Numbered from the stretch's first letter, positions 26,750 to 35,714 are shown. The stretch: DNA of 64,000 bases from an uncultured Clostridia bacterium (GCA_946537885.1 CAMNGC010000004.1:62001-126000), one strand, 5' to 3'. Notes: generated from the sequence alone by a model not told the origin. Translations and numbers: made by a program.

Positions 26750-28472
26750 TTACCTTTACCTCTTTAACGGCTGTAAGATCGAACATGTTACTGTAGCTAT
26801 CGAGCTTTATGGTTCTTCCCAAGGATGTATTCTCTTCGCCTCGTGGCAATATGTGGAAAGAAATGACTCCGCTATCATCCATCGAAAAACCGCAGTTCCA
26901 GAATTGTATTGCAGGAAGGTCCTTGAGCCTATCCAGCATTTCAGAATTCAGATTCATCAAACCACCGGAATTCAAGTCTCCGCTAAACTCAATTATGAAC
27001 TGCTTTATCCCTGCCAAATTGCTATATACAACTCTGTTAGAGGGTTCATCTGGCTTACTGTCGTCATGCAACATAAAATAGGGTTTTCCGGGAATGATGC
27101 TCTGATGATATTTGATCCCGTAAAACGGTCTGAATTTCTTGTTAGCATCCGAAGCATATAATCCGATGGAGTAACGTGATGTTTTCTGGAGTCTGACTTT
27201 ATCGGCAGCTAAGAGAGCTGCTCCCAACGAAATAGCCTGCTCCTTCTTATTGGTAGATATATTCTTTATCCTTGGATCATTCTTCAAGTTCGCATCCATA
27301 TTGTAGATCTCATAAAGTTGCGCCTTAACGAAGAAACAACCACTGAATCCGCCAACTAACGCTATCTTGAAATTATCCTTATTGCCTGATGAGGGTTTAC
27401 ACGGATCATCTTTAATTAAATCTCTGACTTTATCATTGATCTGATTTACCTGTTTTAGGAGAACCGGTTCAATAGTCTCCTTATAAACCCGATATAAATC
27501 CTGATATGTCACTGTAATTACACTATCGCAGTACTCAAACTCAGCAAAATCTTCAGGGGAACTATTCAAGACTTCTTCAAAATCACTATATGTTCCAAAC
27601 GTCCCAAAATAGCTTTCTATCTCCGACATCTTCTCGTGAGACTTAATAGAGCTTTCAAAATCTAAAACTGCAGAAATGAATTTAGGGTCAGTAAAGCTTA
27701 TATCATCATCGAACTCACCACTATTTCGTATAGCATGTAAAACAAGGTTTTGTATGTAGGCAACCCCGGCATCCCCTACGATCTTATTGCCATAGGAATC
27801 AACATGGTTTTCTCCTGCCCCGCATCCCTCACGATAGCAGATTTCCATATTTCCTTTTCCAGAAGAGACTATTTCCGTCAAAGTAATATCTAAGGTACCT
27901 CCGCCATAATCAATTAGCAAAAGATATCCATTAAATGATTTCTTGGTCTCGATCTCGTAATTATATGCAAAATAGGCGCTGGCAGCTTCCGGCTCCGTTA
28001 CAACTTGAATATGATCAATAGGAACATCAGTCTCCTGAAGTATTTCTCTTAAAATTGATCTTCCATCAAGAGTTTGTAATCCCGTACTCCAGATCTCAGG
28101 GACACATATGCAAAGGTTTTCTATCCTGCTCTCATTGTATACATTCAACGCTGCCTCAAGATGCTTCTCAAGGAAAATCTTAGTAATCTCACGCGGGGTG
28201 TACTTGTCATCATACCCTCTTGATCTAACGATAGCCTCGTCTTTCTCGTTAAGAAGCATCTTAAAATATTCAAACCTTCGGCCAAGCTTGGAACTGGTCT
28301 TATTCTTTGCCGTATTGCCTGTTAGCGGGGCGCCTTTTGATGTAATATATACTACAGAAGGAATACTGAAGGGATCACCTTCTCTAAAAGTAATGGGCTC
28401 CACCCGATCATTTGCATAATCATACCTTGCAAACCCTGAATACGTACTCCCTAAATCAATGCCAACCCTCAT
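26736..28472 (-). CDS. Divergent Hsp70 (DnaK-like) ATPase
   Basis: 578 residues. The actin-like ATPase fold is clear: phosphate-1 loop GIDLGSTYSG (residues 4-13), connect motif TEPEAAS (159-165), phosphate-2 LLLIDYGGGTLD (184-195) and adenosine loop ALVGGFSG (371-378). Residues after about 470 do not resemble the DnaK substrate-binding domain or lid, and there is no EEVD-like tail. It is therefore an Hsp70 relative with its own output domain, as in several accessory bacterial systems. It is the first gene of the twelve-gene operon; the ATG has only a weak ribosome binding site and follows a small hairpin in the leader. Confidence 0.88.
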   Translation of the reverse strand: MRVGIDLGSTYSGFARYDYANDRVEPITFREGDPFSIPSVVYITSKGAPLTGNTAKNKTSSKLGRRFEYFKMLLNEKDEAIVRSRGYDDKYTPREITKIFLEKHLEAALNVYNESRIENLCICVPEIWSTGLQTLDGRSILREILQETDVPIDHIQVVTEPEAASAYFAYNYEIETKKSFNGYLLLIDYGGGTLDITLTEIVSSGKGNMEICYREGCGAGENHVDSYGNKIVGDAGVAYIQNLVLHAIRNSGEFDDDISFTDPKFISAVLDFESSIKSHEKMSEIESYFGTFGTYSDFEEVLNSSPEDFAEFEYCDSVITVTYQDLYRVYKETIEPVLLKQVNQINDKVRDLIKDDPCKPSSGNKDNFKIALVGGFSGCFFVKAQLYEIYNMDANLKNDPRIKNISTNKKEQAISLGAALLAADKVRLQKTSRYSIGLYASDANKKFRPFYGIKYHQSIIPGKPYFMLHDDSKPDEPSNRVVYSNLAGIKQFIIEFSGDLNSGGLMNLNSEMLDRLKDLPAIQFWNCGFSMDDSGVISFHILPRGEENTSLGRTIKLDSYSNMFDLTAVKEVKVNEIR

Positions 28473-28485
28473 CTATGTTAACCGA

Positions 28486-28503
28486 CTTACTATAGCTAGT
28501 AAG
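28486..28503 (-). promoter_or_regulatory. Leader hairpin just before the Hsp70 gene
   Basis: Seven-base arms CTTACTA/TAGTAAG (28486-28492 and 28497-28503) with loop TAGC, ending 14 bases before the start codon. It could mask or expose the poor ribosome binding site. Confidence 0.45.
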
Positions 28504-28536
28504 CCTCCCTCCCGATTAGGCTATAAGACTAATTAA

Positions 28537-28624
28537 ATAGGGTTGTTGTGACAACCTTACTTCTGTATAATTATACCGAAATAGGGGTGTTGTGACAACC
28601 CTACTTCGGTATAATTATACCGAA
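28537..28624. repeat. Two tandem 44-bp repeats with nested palindromes (operator/promoter)
   Basis: Units 28537-28580 and 28581-28624 differ at few positions. Each holds an 11-base palindrome GTTGTGACAAC (28545-28555; 28589-28599) and a 20-base palindrome, perfect in the second unit (28605-28624) and with one mismatch in the first (28561-28580), whose centre is TATAATTATA. The palindromes overlap promoter hexamers on both strands, as expected for operator sites of a dimeric regulator. No regulator gene is next to it. Confidence 0.8.
28570..28598 (-). promoter_or_regulatory. Promoter of the Hsp70/AAA operon
   Basis: On the minus strand TTGTCA (28598-28593, within the second 11-base palindrome), a 17-base spacer and TATAAT (28575-28570, within the 20-base palindrome of the first unit). 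The predicted start lies about 90 bases before the Hsp70 ATG. Confidence 0.65.
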
Positions 28625-28633
28625 GCTAAACAT

Positions 28634-28948
28634 ATGTTCGCTTACAAAAAAGAGCGTTTTATACTCTCAGCTATTACGATTTTCATCCTTGCCGCATCCA
28701 TGGTTGGGCATGGAAGCTACAATTACCCACAGCTTGAATATGCTTGGGATGAAAATTTTATTCAGGCATATAAATTAGCCCAAAAAGAGTTCTGCGATGA
28801 TTCTTCCTTTAGCCAGATGGAAAGCTTGTATCAGGCAAAAATTAAAGAAATAGTAATATGGAGAAAAAAGTGTAGCTTATTTGGCTGCCTAGTATATTTA
28901 ATAATTATCATTTTACTTTATATTATTCAGTTATCCTACTCGTGCTAA
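28634..28948 (+). CDS. Small protein with two membrane segments
   Basis: 104 residues from the ATG at 28634. Hydrophobic segments lie at about residues 9-25 and 80-99 with a polar, partly helical stretch between. It is read away from the Hsp70 operon and starts directly after the palindromic repeats, so both directions could share one operator. There is no strong ribosome binding site and no recognised family; it may be real but unproven. An earlier in-frame start at 28592 would lie inside the repeats. Confidence 0.4.
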   Translation: MFAYKKERFILSAITIFILAASMVGHGSYNYPQLEYAWDENFIQAYKLAQKEFCDDSSFSQMESLYQAKIKEIVIWRKKCSLFGCLVYLIIIILLYIIQLSYSC

Positions 28949-29002
28949 TATTAATTAGCTGAAGCGAGAAATAACTATATAAACCAGCTACAGCTGTCTT
29001 TT

Positions 29003-29031
29003 TTGACTTCCAAGAATCAAATCATTATAAT
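29003..29031 (+). promoter_or_regulatory. Sigma-A promoter of the acidic lipoprotein gene
   Basis: TTGACT (29003-29008), 17 bases, TATAAT (29026-29031), 43 bases before the start codon. Confidence 0.75.
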
Positions 29032-29073
29032 CCTTATGGCTCTTTTCGAGCAAAAATGCTAAGGAGATTTACA

Positions 29074-29658
29074 ATGAAGAAATTTACAAAAGTTTTGACA
29101 ACTGCTGTTGCCGTAAGTATGATCGGTGCTTCTTTTGCCGCTTGTTCCGGTAAGAAGAGCGACAAGGTCGACGGCAAGTACAGCGCTGAGTACGATCTTA
29201 CAGACATGATGATGAGTGAGATTGGTATCGAGTTAGATACCGATGAAAAGCTTATTGTCGAGTATACTCTTGATCTCGACGACGGCAATTATGAGATCGC
29301 TTATTCCGGCGAAGACCTTACAGAGAAACTCACAGACTTCTTTACAAGCAGTGATGTTAAATCTGCAATGATCGATTATATGGGTCTCAGCTCATACTCT
29401 TCTGAAGAGCTTGATACACTTGCCCAGACGCAGGGCTACGACTCGTTCGATGCTTTCTATAACGAGAATCTGACATCAAGTTTCAGTGAGATCGGCGAAG
29501 ACGATATGAATAGCGAAGGCACATACGAGATCGATGGTGATATCATCTCATTCACACCTGATGACGATGACGATGATGATTTTGACGGCGAGATCGATGA
29601 CGGTAAGATCATTATCGAAGTAGAAGAGCTTGACGCTGACCTCGAGTTTGAGAAGTAA
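29074..29658 (+). CDS. Acidic secreted lipoprotein
   Basis: 194 residues. Basic start, hydrophobic segment and lipobox (SFAAC) direct it to the outer face of the membrane. The mature part is very acidic, with a run of seven Asp residues near the end and alternating strands (GTYEIDGDIISF, GKIIIEVEEL), a pattern seen in Clostridia lipoproteins with small beta-sheet domains of unknown function. AAGGAG stands seven bases before the ATG at 29074; it has its own promoter and terminator, so it is a single-gene unit. Confidence 0.8.
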   Translation: MKKFTKVLTTAVAVSMIGASFAACSGKKSDKVDGKYSAEYDLTDMMMSEIGIELDTDEKLIVEYTLDLDDGNYEIAYSGEDLTEKLTDFFTSSDVKSAMIDYMGLSSYSSEELDTLAQTQGYDSFDAFYNENLTSSFSEIGEDDMNSEGTYEIDGDIISFTPDDDDDDDFDGEIDDGKIIIEVEELDADLEFEK

Positions 29659-29684
29659 TATTTCTGAGATTTGATCAAATGATG

Positions 29685-29713
29685 ATCCCCCGGTGTTTGT
29701 GGCATCGGGGGAT
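29685..29713 (+). terminator. Rho-independent terminator of the acidic lipoprotein gene
   Basis: Eleven-base arms (29685-29695, 29703-29713) with one weak pair, followed by TGTTTTC. Confidence 0.8.
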
Positions 29714-29747
29714 TGTTTTCTGTATTGGAGAAAACGACCTAGCGGGA

Positions 29748-29771
29748 TTACTTCAGTATTCCGTACTCGGC
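29748..29771 (-). pseudogene. Short relic of a DUF4214 protein end
   Basis: On the minus strand these 24 bases read AEYGILK and a stop, the same ending as the secreted protein at 37858-39720, with 22 identical bases. A stop codon stands directly upstream in frame, so only the very end remains. It may mark an old duplication or deletion. Confidence 0.35.
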
Positions 29772-29866
29772 TCAAGAGGAGTAACCTTCAATCCTGCGAC
29801 TGCATCCTTCACGACAACCTGAAGCCAATACACCTCGCCCGCCGCTCGCCCCTACATAACAAAAGA

Positions 29867-29889
29867 GCCGCTCCGATCATCGGAGCGGC
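29867..29889 (-). terminator. Terminator of the rplI-ftsH operon
   Basis: Perfect ten-base GC-rich arms with a three-base loop (29867-29876, 29880-29889), followed on the minus strand by TCTTTTGTT, 24 bases after the ftsH stop. Confidence 0.85.
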
Positions 29890-29912
29890 CCTGCAGATTC
29901 ACCTAAGATTGT

Positions 29913-31985
29913 TTATTCTTCCGGCTTCTCATCGGAAGAAGCAGATCCGGCCTTCTCGTCTACGCCGAAGATCTTAGCCTTTGCTTCAGCCTCCTCAGCT
30001 GCGGCCTTCTTGGCCTCCTCGGCTTTCCGAGCCTCTTCAGCCTTGCGCTCTTCCTCAGCCTTCTTCTCGGCTGCGAGCTTTTCTTCGCGCTCCTTGTCGC
30101 GGGCGTGGATTGCCGTCAAGTCGCCGTCAGAGACGTAGATCTCCTCAAACTCGGGGCCATCGACTTTGAGTTTCTCGATGAGGCGAGCAGCCAGACCTTC
30201 CATTACATTACGCTTTTCGATAAGGATGCGCTTGGCCTCCTCGTAGCATTCATCTATGATACGCTTGATCTCAGCATCGATCTCGGCTGCCGTAGCATCA
30301 GAGTAGCTCTGAACATGACCAAAGGATGCACCGACGAAGATCTCGTCATTGTCATCACCGAAGACCATATTCTTGAACTTGGGAGACAGACCGTAGCGCT
30401 TGATCATGTTAGTGGCGATACGGTTGCAGTGCTGCAAGTCAGATGCGGCACCTGTGCTGATCTCGCCAAGGAAGACTTCCTCGGCAGCACGACCGCCAAG
30501 GCTCGTCTTAATGGTATCCAAAAGCATTTTCTCGGTATAGAAATCAGTGTCTTCGATAGGCTTATATGCCGTAAATCCACCGGCTCTTCCAACAGGGATG
30601 ATGGTTACACGATCGACCTTCTCAAAGTCTGATGTGGCACGAAGTACAACAGCGTGACCGGCCTCATGATAAGCGGTCAGTTTCTTGACCTTATCCGTGA
30701 GTTTCTTGGAATTCTTCTCGGGGCCCATCATAACGCGGAACATGGCATCTTGGATCTCAAGAGGCGTGATCTCTTTCTTATTGCGGCGGGCAGCCATGAG
30801 AGCTGCCTCGTTCAGAAGATTCTGCAGGTCAGCGCCCGTGAAGCCGACTGTGGAAAGAGCGATCTCGCGAAGATCGACATCCTTAGAAAGAGGCTTGCCC
30901 TTGGCGTGAATACCCAAGATGGCTTCACGCTCATCTACATCAGGCGGATTGACCATGATCCTTCTGTCAAATCTTCCCGGACGGAGCAGAGCCGGATCAA
31001 GAACGTCCTCACGGTTTGTGGCCGCGATTACGATTACATTTGTGTTTACATCAAAGCCGTCCATCTCGACCAGGATCTGGTTTAAGGTCTGCTCACGCTC
31101 GTCCTGACCACCGCCTAGGCCCGCGCCTCTCTTACGTCCGACGGCATCGATCTCATCGATAAAGATTACGGCAGGTGCATTTTTCTTTGCTTCAGCGAAA
31201 AGGCTCCTTACACGGGAGGCACCGACACCAACCAGCATCTCTACGAAGTCTGAACCTGAGATATAGAAGAAAGGAACACCAGCCTCTCCCGCAACGGCTC
31301 TCGCAAGCAAGGTCTTACCTGTACCGGGCAGACCATAGAGCAATACTCCCTTGGGGATCTTGGCGCCCAGCTGCTGATATTTCTTCGGATTCTTAAGGAA
31401 GTCAACTATCTCGGACAGCTCCTCCTTCTCCTCGAGAGACCCTGCTACATCTGAGAACTTAACCTTGATCTCGTTAGGACGTGACATTTTCGCACGGTTG
31501 TTACCGAAGCTGAAAACACTGTTGCCTTCCCTTGTCTGCCTTGTCATGCTGACAAAAATGATTATTACGAGGATGATCGTTCCTACCATCAGCACAATGT
31601 TGATCACAATAGACCAGTCAAAGGGTTCGGAATAGTCATAGGATTCGATCTTGCCTTCCTTGACAGCCTCATCAAGTCTGTCGAGGAGCTCATCTACATA
31701 CTCGGAAGGGATCTTCTGCGTAGTGGACTTCTCATTGCCTGCCGCATCCGTGTAATTGATCTCGACGGAAGTGCCGTCAATATCTACAGTGGAAACTTCA
31801 TAAGCATCGCTGTCAATGTAGCGTGTAATATCGGAGAGCGTCGACTTATCAGACTGACCGAAGCCCTTCCCGAAGATCGCCGATGCCAGCAGTACGAGAA
31901 CTACCAGCATGATGATGTAGAAAAGGATTCCGCTGCCGCCGGTCTTGCGCTTGCCGTTATTGCCGCTTGTATTAGGATTTGCCAT
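29913..31985 (-). CDS. ftsH: ATP-dependent zinc metalloprotease FtsH
   Basis: 690 residues. Two N-terminal membrane helices (about 18-38 and 128-148) flank an outer domain; the AAA domain follows with Walker A GLPGTGKT and Walker B VIFIDEID, the second region of homology ([13 protein letters not shown]), and the protease motif HEAGH. It degrades membrane and regulatory proteins as a hexamer. The C-terminal 50 residues are a Lys/Glu/Ala-rich low-complexity helix, longer than in many homologues. It ends the rplI-dnaB-tilS-hpt-ftsH operon. Confidence 0.98.
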   Translation of the reverse strand: MANPNTSGNNGKRKTGGSGILFYIIMLVVLVLLASAIFGKGFGQSDKSTLSDITRYIDSDAYEVSTVDIDGTSVEINYTDAAGNEKSTTQKIPSEYVDELLDRLDEAVKEGKIESYDYSEPFDWSIVINIVLMVGTIILVIIIFVSMTRQTREGNSVFSFGNNRAKMSRPNEIKVKFSDVAGSLEEKEELSEIVDFLKNPKKYQQLGAKIPKGVLLYGLPGTGKTLLARAVAGEAGVPFFYISGSDFVEMLVGVGASRVRSLFAEAKKNAPAVIFIDEIDAVGRKRGAGLGGGQDEREQTLNQILVEMDGFDVNTNVIVIAATNREDVLDPALLRPGRFDRRIMVNPPDVDEREAILGIHAKGKPLSKDVDLREIALSTVGFTGADLQNLLNEAALMAARRNKKEITPLEIQDAMFRVMMGPEKNSKKLTDKVKKLTAYHEAGHAVVLRATSDFEKVDRVTIIPVGRAGGFTAYKPIEDTDFYTEKMLLDTIKTSLGGRAAEEVFLGEISTGAASDLQHCNRIATNMIKRYGLSPKFKNMVFGDDNDEIFVGASFGHVQSYSDATAAEIDAEIKRIIDECYEEAKRILIEKRNVMEGLAARLIEKLKVDGPEFEEIYVSDGDLTAIHARDKEREEKLAAEKKAEEERKAEEARKAEEAKKAAAEEAEAKAKIFGVDEKAGSASSDEKPEE

Positions 31986-32003
31986 TAATTACCTCCGCAT
32001 ATT

Positions 32004-32534
32004 TCAGGTATCAGTAAAGGACACGACGCAAACTTCTTTAAGCTCGCGATAGAGTCCGTTATAGTCCAGTCCGTATCCCACGATGAACTTGTCTGGGATT
32101 ACGATCCCGTCATACTCCGGAACAAGAGTCTTAACTCTCCGATCCGGCTTATCGAAAGCAGTGCAGATCTTGATGGAAGCAGGATTTCTTCCCATGAGCA
32201 TCTCACGCAACATGGACAGCGTTCTGCCTGTATCTACGATATCCTCCACCAACAATACATGTTTGCCCTCGATATCGGTGCTGATGTCCTTCTTGATGAT
32301 CAGATTGCCAGTAGAATTCTCGCCGACATAGCTTGACACCTGCATAAAATCCACTGTTACGGGAACAGTAAGCTCACGAACCAGATCAGCCGTAAAGACA
32401 AAAGCGCCTGTCAATACACCTATGACTACAAGTTCCTGTCCTTTGTAGTCTCTGTTGATATCAGAAGCTACACGCTTGACCATGTCCTTGATCTCGCTCT
32501 CGGGGATCAGAACCTCGGATACATCAATTCCCAC
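32004..32534 (-). CDS. hpt: Hypoxanthine (guanine) phosphoribosyltransferase
   Basis: 176 residues, the normal length. The PRPP-binding motif VLLVEDIVDTGRTL and the N-terminal VIGVLTGAFVFTADLVREL are clear; the C-terminal DKFIVGYGLDYNGLYREL is typical of Hpt. It salvages hypoxanthine and guanine to IMP and GMP. Placed between tilS and ftsH as in many Bacillota; its start directly abuts the tilS stop. Confidence 0.97.
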   Translation of the reverse strand: MGIDVSEVLIPESEIKDMVKRVASDINRDYKGQELVVIGVLTGAFVFTADLVRELTVPVTVDFMQVSSYVGENSTGNLIIKKDISTDIEGKHVLLVEDIVDTGRTLSMLREMLMGRNPASIKICTAFDKPDRRVKTLVPEYDGIVIPDKFIVGYGLDYNGLYRELKEVCVVSFTDT

Positions 32535-34055
32535 TTAACACTCCGTTCCATCACGATAGTCCATCGTGACCTGTATAAAGCGCTCCGCCTTCCCTGGATG
32601 TCCGGGATCCGCGGCCCACGCCTTCTGTGATAATGTCCCCGTGAACCCTTCGGCATGACCTATGCCCGGGATCCAAAGAACTTCTCCTCCACTAACTGCC
32701 ACAACTACACGCGTTCTGGCACTTCTGGGGACTTTATAGTCCGCCAGCAGATCGTGAAGTTTCTTCGATGAATTGCCGCCGGCACGCTTAAATACCGCCT
32801 CCGGCAAACCGTTTGTCAACAGGATCTCCCTGTCATCCCCCGCGTACATCGGCAAAACCCACGACAAATCATTATACTCTAATGCCCCAATATTCTCAAC
32901 GACCAGAGACTTAATGTGAAGCTCTGTTTTAGGTAAATTTGCGTTTTTTATGTCTTTAAGAGGGATGCTTAAGTCATCATAACTTACTGCCAGCCCCATT
33001 AAACGAGCGACACCGCACATGGCCCGCGTTCTGTCTGTCGCTTTACAGAAGGTCAAATAGCCCGTAGCGGTAACCGCGCAACGTCCTCTTCCCAGATCCA
33101 AAGAGCGCTCAGTAGCGCCGCTTCTCCCGATCAAGTCAAATACCGTCTCCATATGAAGACTCTCAAAGTCCACCAGATCTCCGAAAGTCTTTTCCCACAT
33201 CCGCCTCATAATGCGTCCGCCAACCGCTCTATGGCAGGATCTCAGATCTTCACAGCGAACATAGACAAAGTCCGAAACAGTATTTTCGATTACAATATGC
33301 TCATATATTTCATCTGTCATCTGCTTCAGGAAATCCAGATCAGTTGCCAGAAGCGAATATGTGTCGGACAGAGCCTTCATGGCCGGCTTGATCGAGACCC
33401 TGTCGATAGCCGGCAGCAGCTCATTACGCCAGATATTACGGGTACAGTCACTCATCAGATTAGTTGCATCTGTCGCATATTCAATGCCGCGACTGTCAAG
33501 AAAGTCGATTATCTCTTCTTTGGATAAGACCAGAAGTGGTCTTATTATCCTTCCGTTTACTGCAGCAGGTGACACCAGTCCCTCAAGGCCTGATCCCCTG
33601 AAGAGGTTCATCATCATGGTCTCTGCAAGATCCCCCTTGTGATGCGCCACTGCGATTCTTGAACGATCAGCAAAATCATCGCCCAGAAGCTGTCGGGAAT
33701 AATCATCAAAAGCCTTATATCTCAGGATGCGTCCGCTCTCTTCCTCTGACCTTCCCGTCTCGGCAGAATAGCCTTTAACATCCACTGACACGATCTTACA
33801 GGGCACACCGAGCCGCTCGCAGCATTTTCGCGCCAGCGCCTCGTCATCCTTTGCTTCTTTCCGCAGATTATGATTTACATGGATCGCATATATCTTCGGG
33901 AAAGCTTTTGTCTTATCGGCAAGCTCCGTCAATATGGTAAGAAGCGCTACGGAATCCGGTCCGCCGGACAATCCGACGATGATATTCTCCGTATCGAAAA
34001 GCCCTTTTTCCCGTCCGAATTCAGCTACTGCGCTAAGGATATCCCGCCCCATCAC
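32535..34055 (-). CDS. tilS: tRNA(Ile) lysidine synthetase
   Basis: 506 residues. The PP-loop motif GLSGGPDSVALL stands near residue 28, followed by the LRKEAKDDEAL and AVAHHKGDLAETMMMNLFRGSGLEGL segments of TilS, and a C-terminal TilS substrate domain (LHDLLADYKVPRSAR). It modifies C34 of the minor tRNA-Ile to lysidine, which is essential for AUA decoding. It abuts dnaB upstream and hpt downstream with no gap. Confidence 0.96.
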   Translation of the reverse strand: MMGRDILSAVAEFGREKGLFDTENIIVGLSGGPDSVALLTILTELADKTKAFPKIYAIHVNHNLRKEAKDDEALARKCCERLGVPCKIVSVDVKGYSAETGRSEEESGRILRYKAFDDYSRQLLGDDFADRSRIAVAHHKGDLAETMMMNLFRGSGLEGLVSPAAVNGRIIRPLLVLSKEEIIDFLDSRGIEYATDATNLMSDCTRNIWRNELLPAIDRVSIKPAMKALSDTYSLLATDLDFLKQMTDEIYEHIVIENTVSDFVYVRCEDLRSCHRAVGGRIMRRMWEKTFGDLVDFESLHMETVFDLIGRSGATERSLDLGRGRCAVTATGYLTFCKATDRTRAMCGVARLMGLAVSYDDLSIPLKDIKNANLPKTELHIKSLVVENIGALEYNDLSWVLPMYAGDDREILLTNGLPEAVFKRAGGNSSKKLHDLLADYKVPRSARTRVVVAVSGGEVLWIPGIGHAEGFTGTLSQKAWAADPGHPGKAERFIQVTMDYRDGTEC

Positions 34056-35711
34056 TTAGAATCCTTCCGGGAAATCGCTGGAACTCCCCTCGAAAAAGTC
34101 ATCATTGTCAGGATTGGCGAACTCTGAGTCCTCATCCGGCGCCTGCGGCATAGGCATATCGTCATCATAGGACGACACTGCATTCGGGTCCATATCAAAA
34201 GGCGGCGGCTCAGGCTCACCCTCGAATTTATAGTCAGACGCGGACGCATCAGATGATACAGTCCTTGTATATGCCGAAGAAGATGACTGAGCGCCCGTAG
34301 TCGTGGGATCCACCGGATCATATTTACGGTCCTCTTCGAAGAACATCGTCTTAGCCGCCCACCATTTAACATGTACGGTACCTGTCTCACCATGCCTGTT
34401 CTTAGCCACGATGAGCCTTGCATCCTGAACGGGAGTCTCTTCACCCTTCTTGTAATAATCTCTGTCAATAAAGAGCACGGTATCTGCATCCTGCTCGATG
34501 GCACCGGAATCTCTAAGGTCAGACAGCAACGGAGTTCCTGAGCCGTCAGCCCTATCCGAGCTTCGTTTCTCGGAAGCTCTAGACAACTGGGCCAACGCGA
34601 TGATGGGAACCTGAAGATCCTTAGCCATGATCTTTAGTGACCTTGAGATATTTGCGACCTCTTCCTGCCTACTGGCATTCTTACTGAGACCTGATCCGGA
34701 CATAAGCTGCAGGTAGTCGACAATAATCAATCCCAACTGCCCTCTGGACTTCAATTCCTTACATTTACTAAGCATCTTAACGGGGTTGACAGCCGAATTA
34801 TCGTCAATATAGATAGGAAGTTCCGCCAACGTACGATAAGCTCTGGTCAGCTCCTCTTCCTTCTCTTTGCTGATCTTTGCTCTGGCGAGTTCTTTCGATG
34901 TAACATCCGCTCTGGAAGCCAGGATCCTGTTACCGATCTCAGCCTTAGACATCTCAAGAGAGAAGATGTCCACATTATGTCTCTTGTGAACAGCGACATT
35001 TGTCGCGATATTTATTACCAGGGATGTTTTACCCATACCCGGACGAGCTGCGATGATATTAAGCGAACCGGGCTTTAAGCCGCCGAGCATAGCATCAAGG
35101 CCTCTAAACCCCGTAAGGACCGTACTCTCCCTCTCTTTACCGTTAATGATGGCGTGGATCTCGTTAAGGTTACGCTTAAGGATAGCCTGCAAAGCCTCGA
35201 ATCCGATGCCTTCAGGAGCCTCTCTCATGGCTGTTAACCTGCCGACACACAGATCGATGATATCGTTTGTTGAACTCTCACCCGAAGCGCCACTCTTCTT
35301 AAACTCATCAAAAGCAGCCATGAGCATTCTCATGGAGCATTTCTCTTTGACGATCTTGATATAGCTTTCCAGATTACTGGTTACTGCAGGAGCATCTGCC
35401 ACCGAAAAAATATACTGAGTGCCACCGGCTCTGGTCATGTTGCCTTTATGCTCCAGCACATCCACGATATTAAATCTGTCTATTGTGCCATTATCTATAT
35501 AGAGAGTTGCGATTGCTTCAAAAATAAGCCTGTTCCGCTCATCAGAAAAGGATTCCTTCGTTATACCACGATTGATCGTAGTATCCAAAGCTTCCTTCTT
35601 CCTCATGCAGACAGATAACAATGCCTTCTCTGTCTCCACATCTTGTGTGGAACTTACGGCACTTGCAGAGACGGCAGGATCAGCCAGATTATCGTACAAC
35701 TCTCTGTCCAT
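34056..35711 (-). CDS. dnaB: Replicative DNA helicase DnaB
   Basis: 551 residues. An N-terminal DnaB domain (ALLSVCMRKKEALD to about residue 120), a linker, then the RecA-like helicase core with Walker A ARPGMGKTSL, Walker B LIIVDYLQLM and the DRADGSGTPLLSDLRDSGAIEQDAD loop. The last 80 residues form an acidic Pro/Asp-rich tail (several DDD and PPP runs, ending in DFPEGF) that most DnaB proteins lack. It lies 3 bases after rplI, as is common in Bacillota. Confidence 0.97.
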   Translation of the reverse strand: MDRELYDNLADPAVSASAVSSTQDVETEKALLSVCMRKKEALDTTINRGITKESFSDERNRLIFEAIATLYIDNGTIDRFNIVDVLEHKGNMTRAGGTQYIFSVADAPAVTSNLESYIKIVKEKCSMRMLMAAFDEFKKSGASGESSTNDIIDLCVGRLTAMREAPEGIGFEALQAILKRNLNEIHAIINGKERESTVLTGFRGLDAMLGGLKPGSLNIIAARPGMGKTSLVINIATNVAVHKRHNVDIFSLEMSKAEIGNRILASRADVTSKELARAKISKEKEEELTRAYRTLAELPIYIDDNSAVNPVKMLSKCKELKSRGQLGLIIVDYLQLMSGSGLSKNASRQEEVANISRSLKIMAKDLQVPIIALAQLSRASEKRSSDRADGSGTPLLSDLRDSGAIEQDADTVLFIDRDYYKKGEETPVQDARLIVAKNRHGETGTVHVKWWAAKTMFFEEDRKYDPVDPTTTGAQSSSSAYTRTVSSDASASDYKFEGEPEPPPFDMDPNAVSSYDDDMPMPQAPDEDSEFANPDNDDFFEGSSSDFPEGF

Positions 35712-35714
35712 CTC

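Noticed and set aside
15860-28624. Prophage or insertion sequence
   Set aside because: No integrase, transposase, phage structural gene or flanking attachment repeat was found, although base composition suggests transfer.
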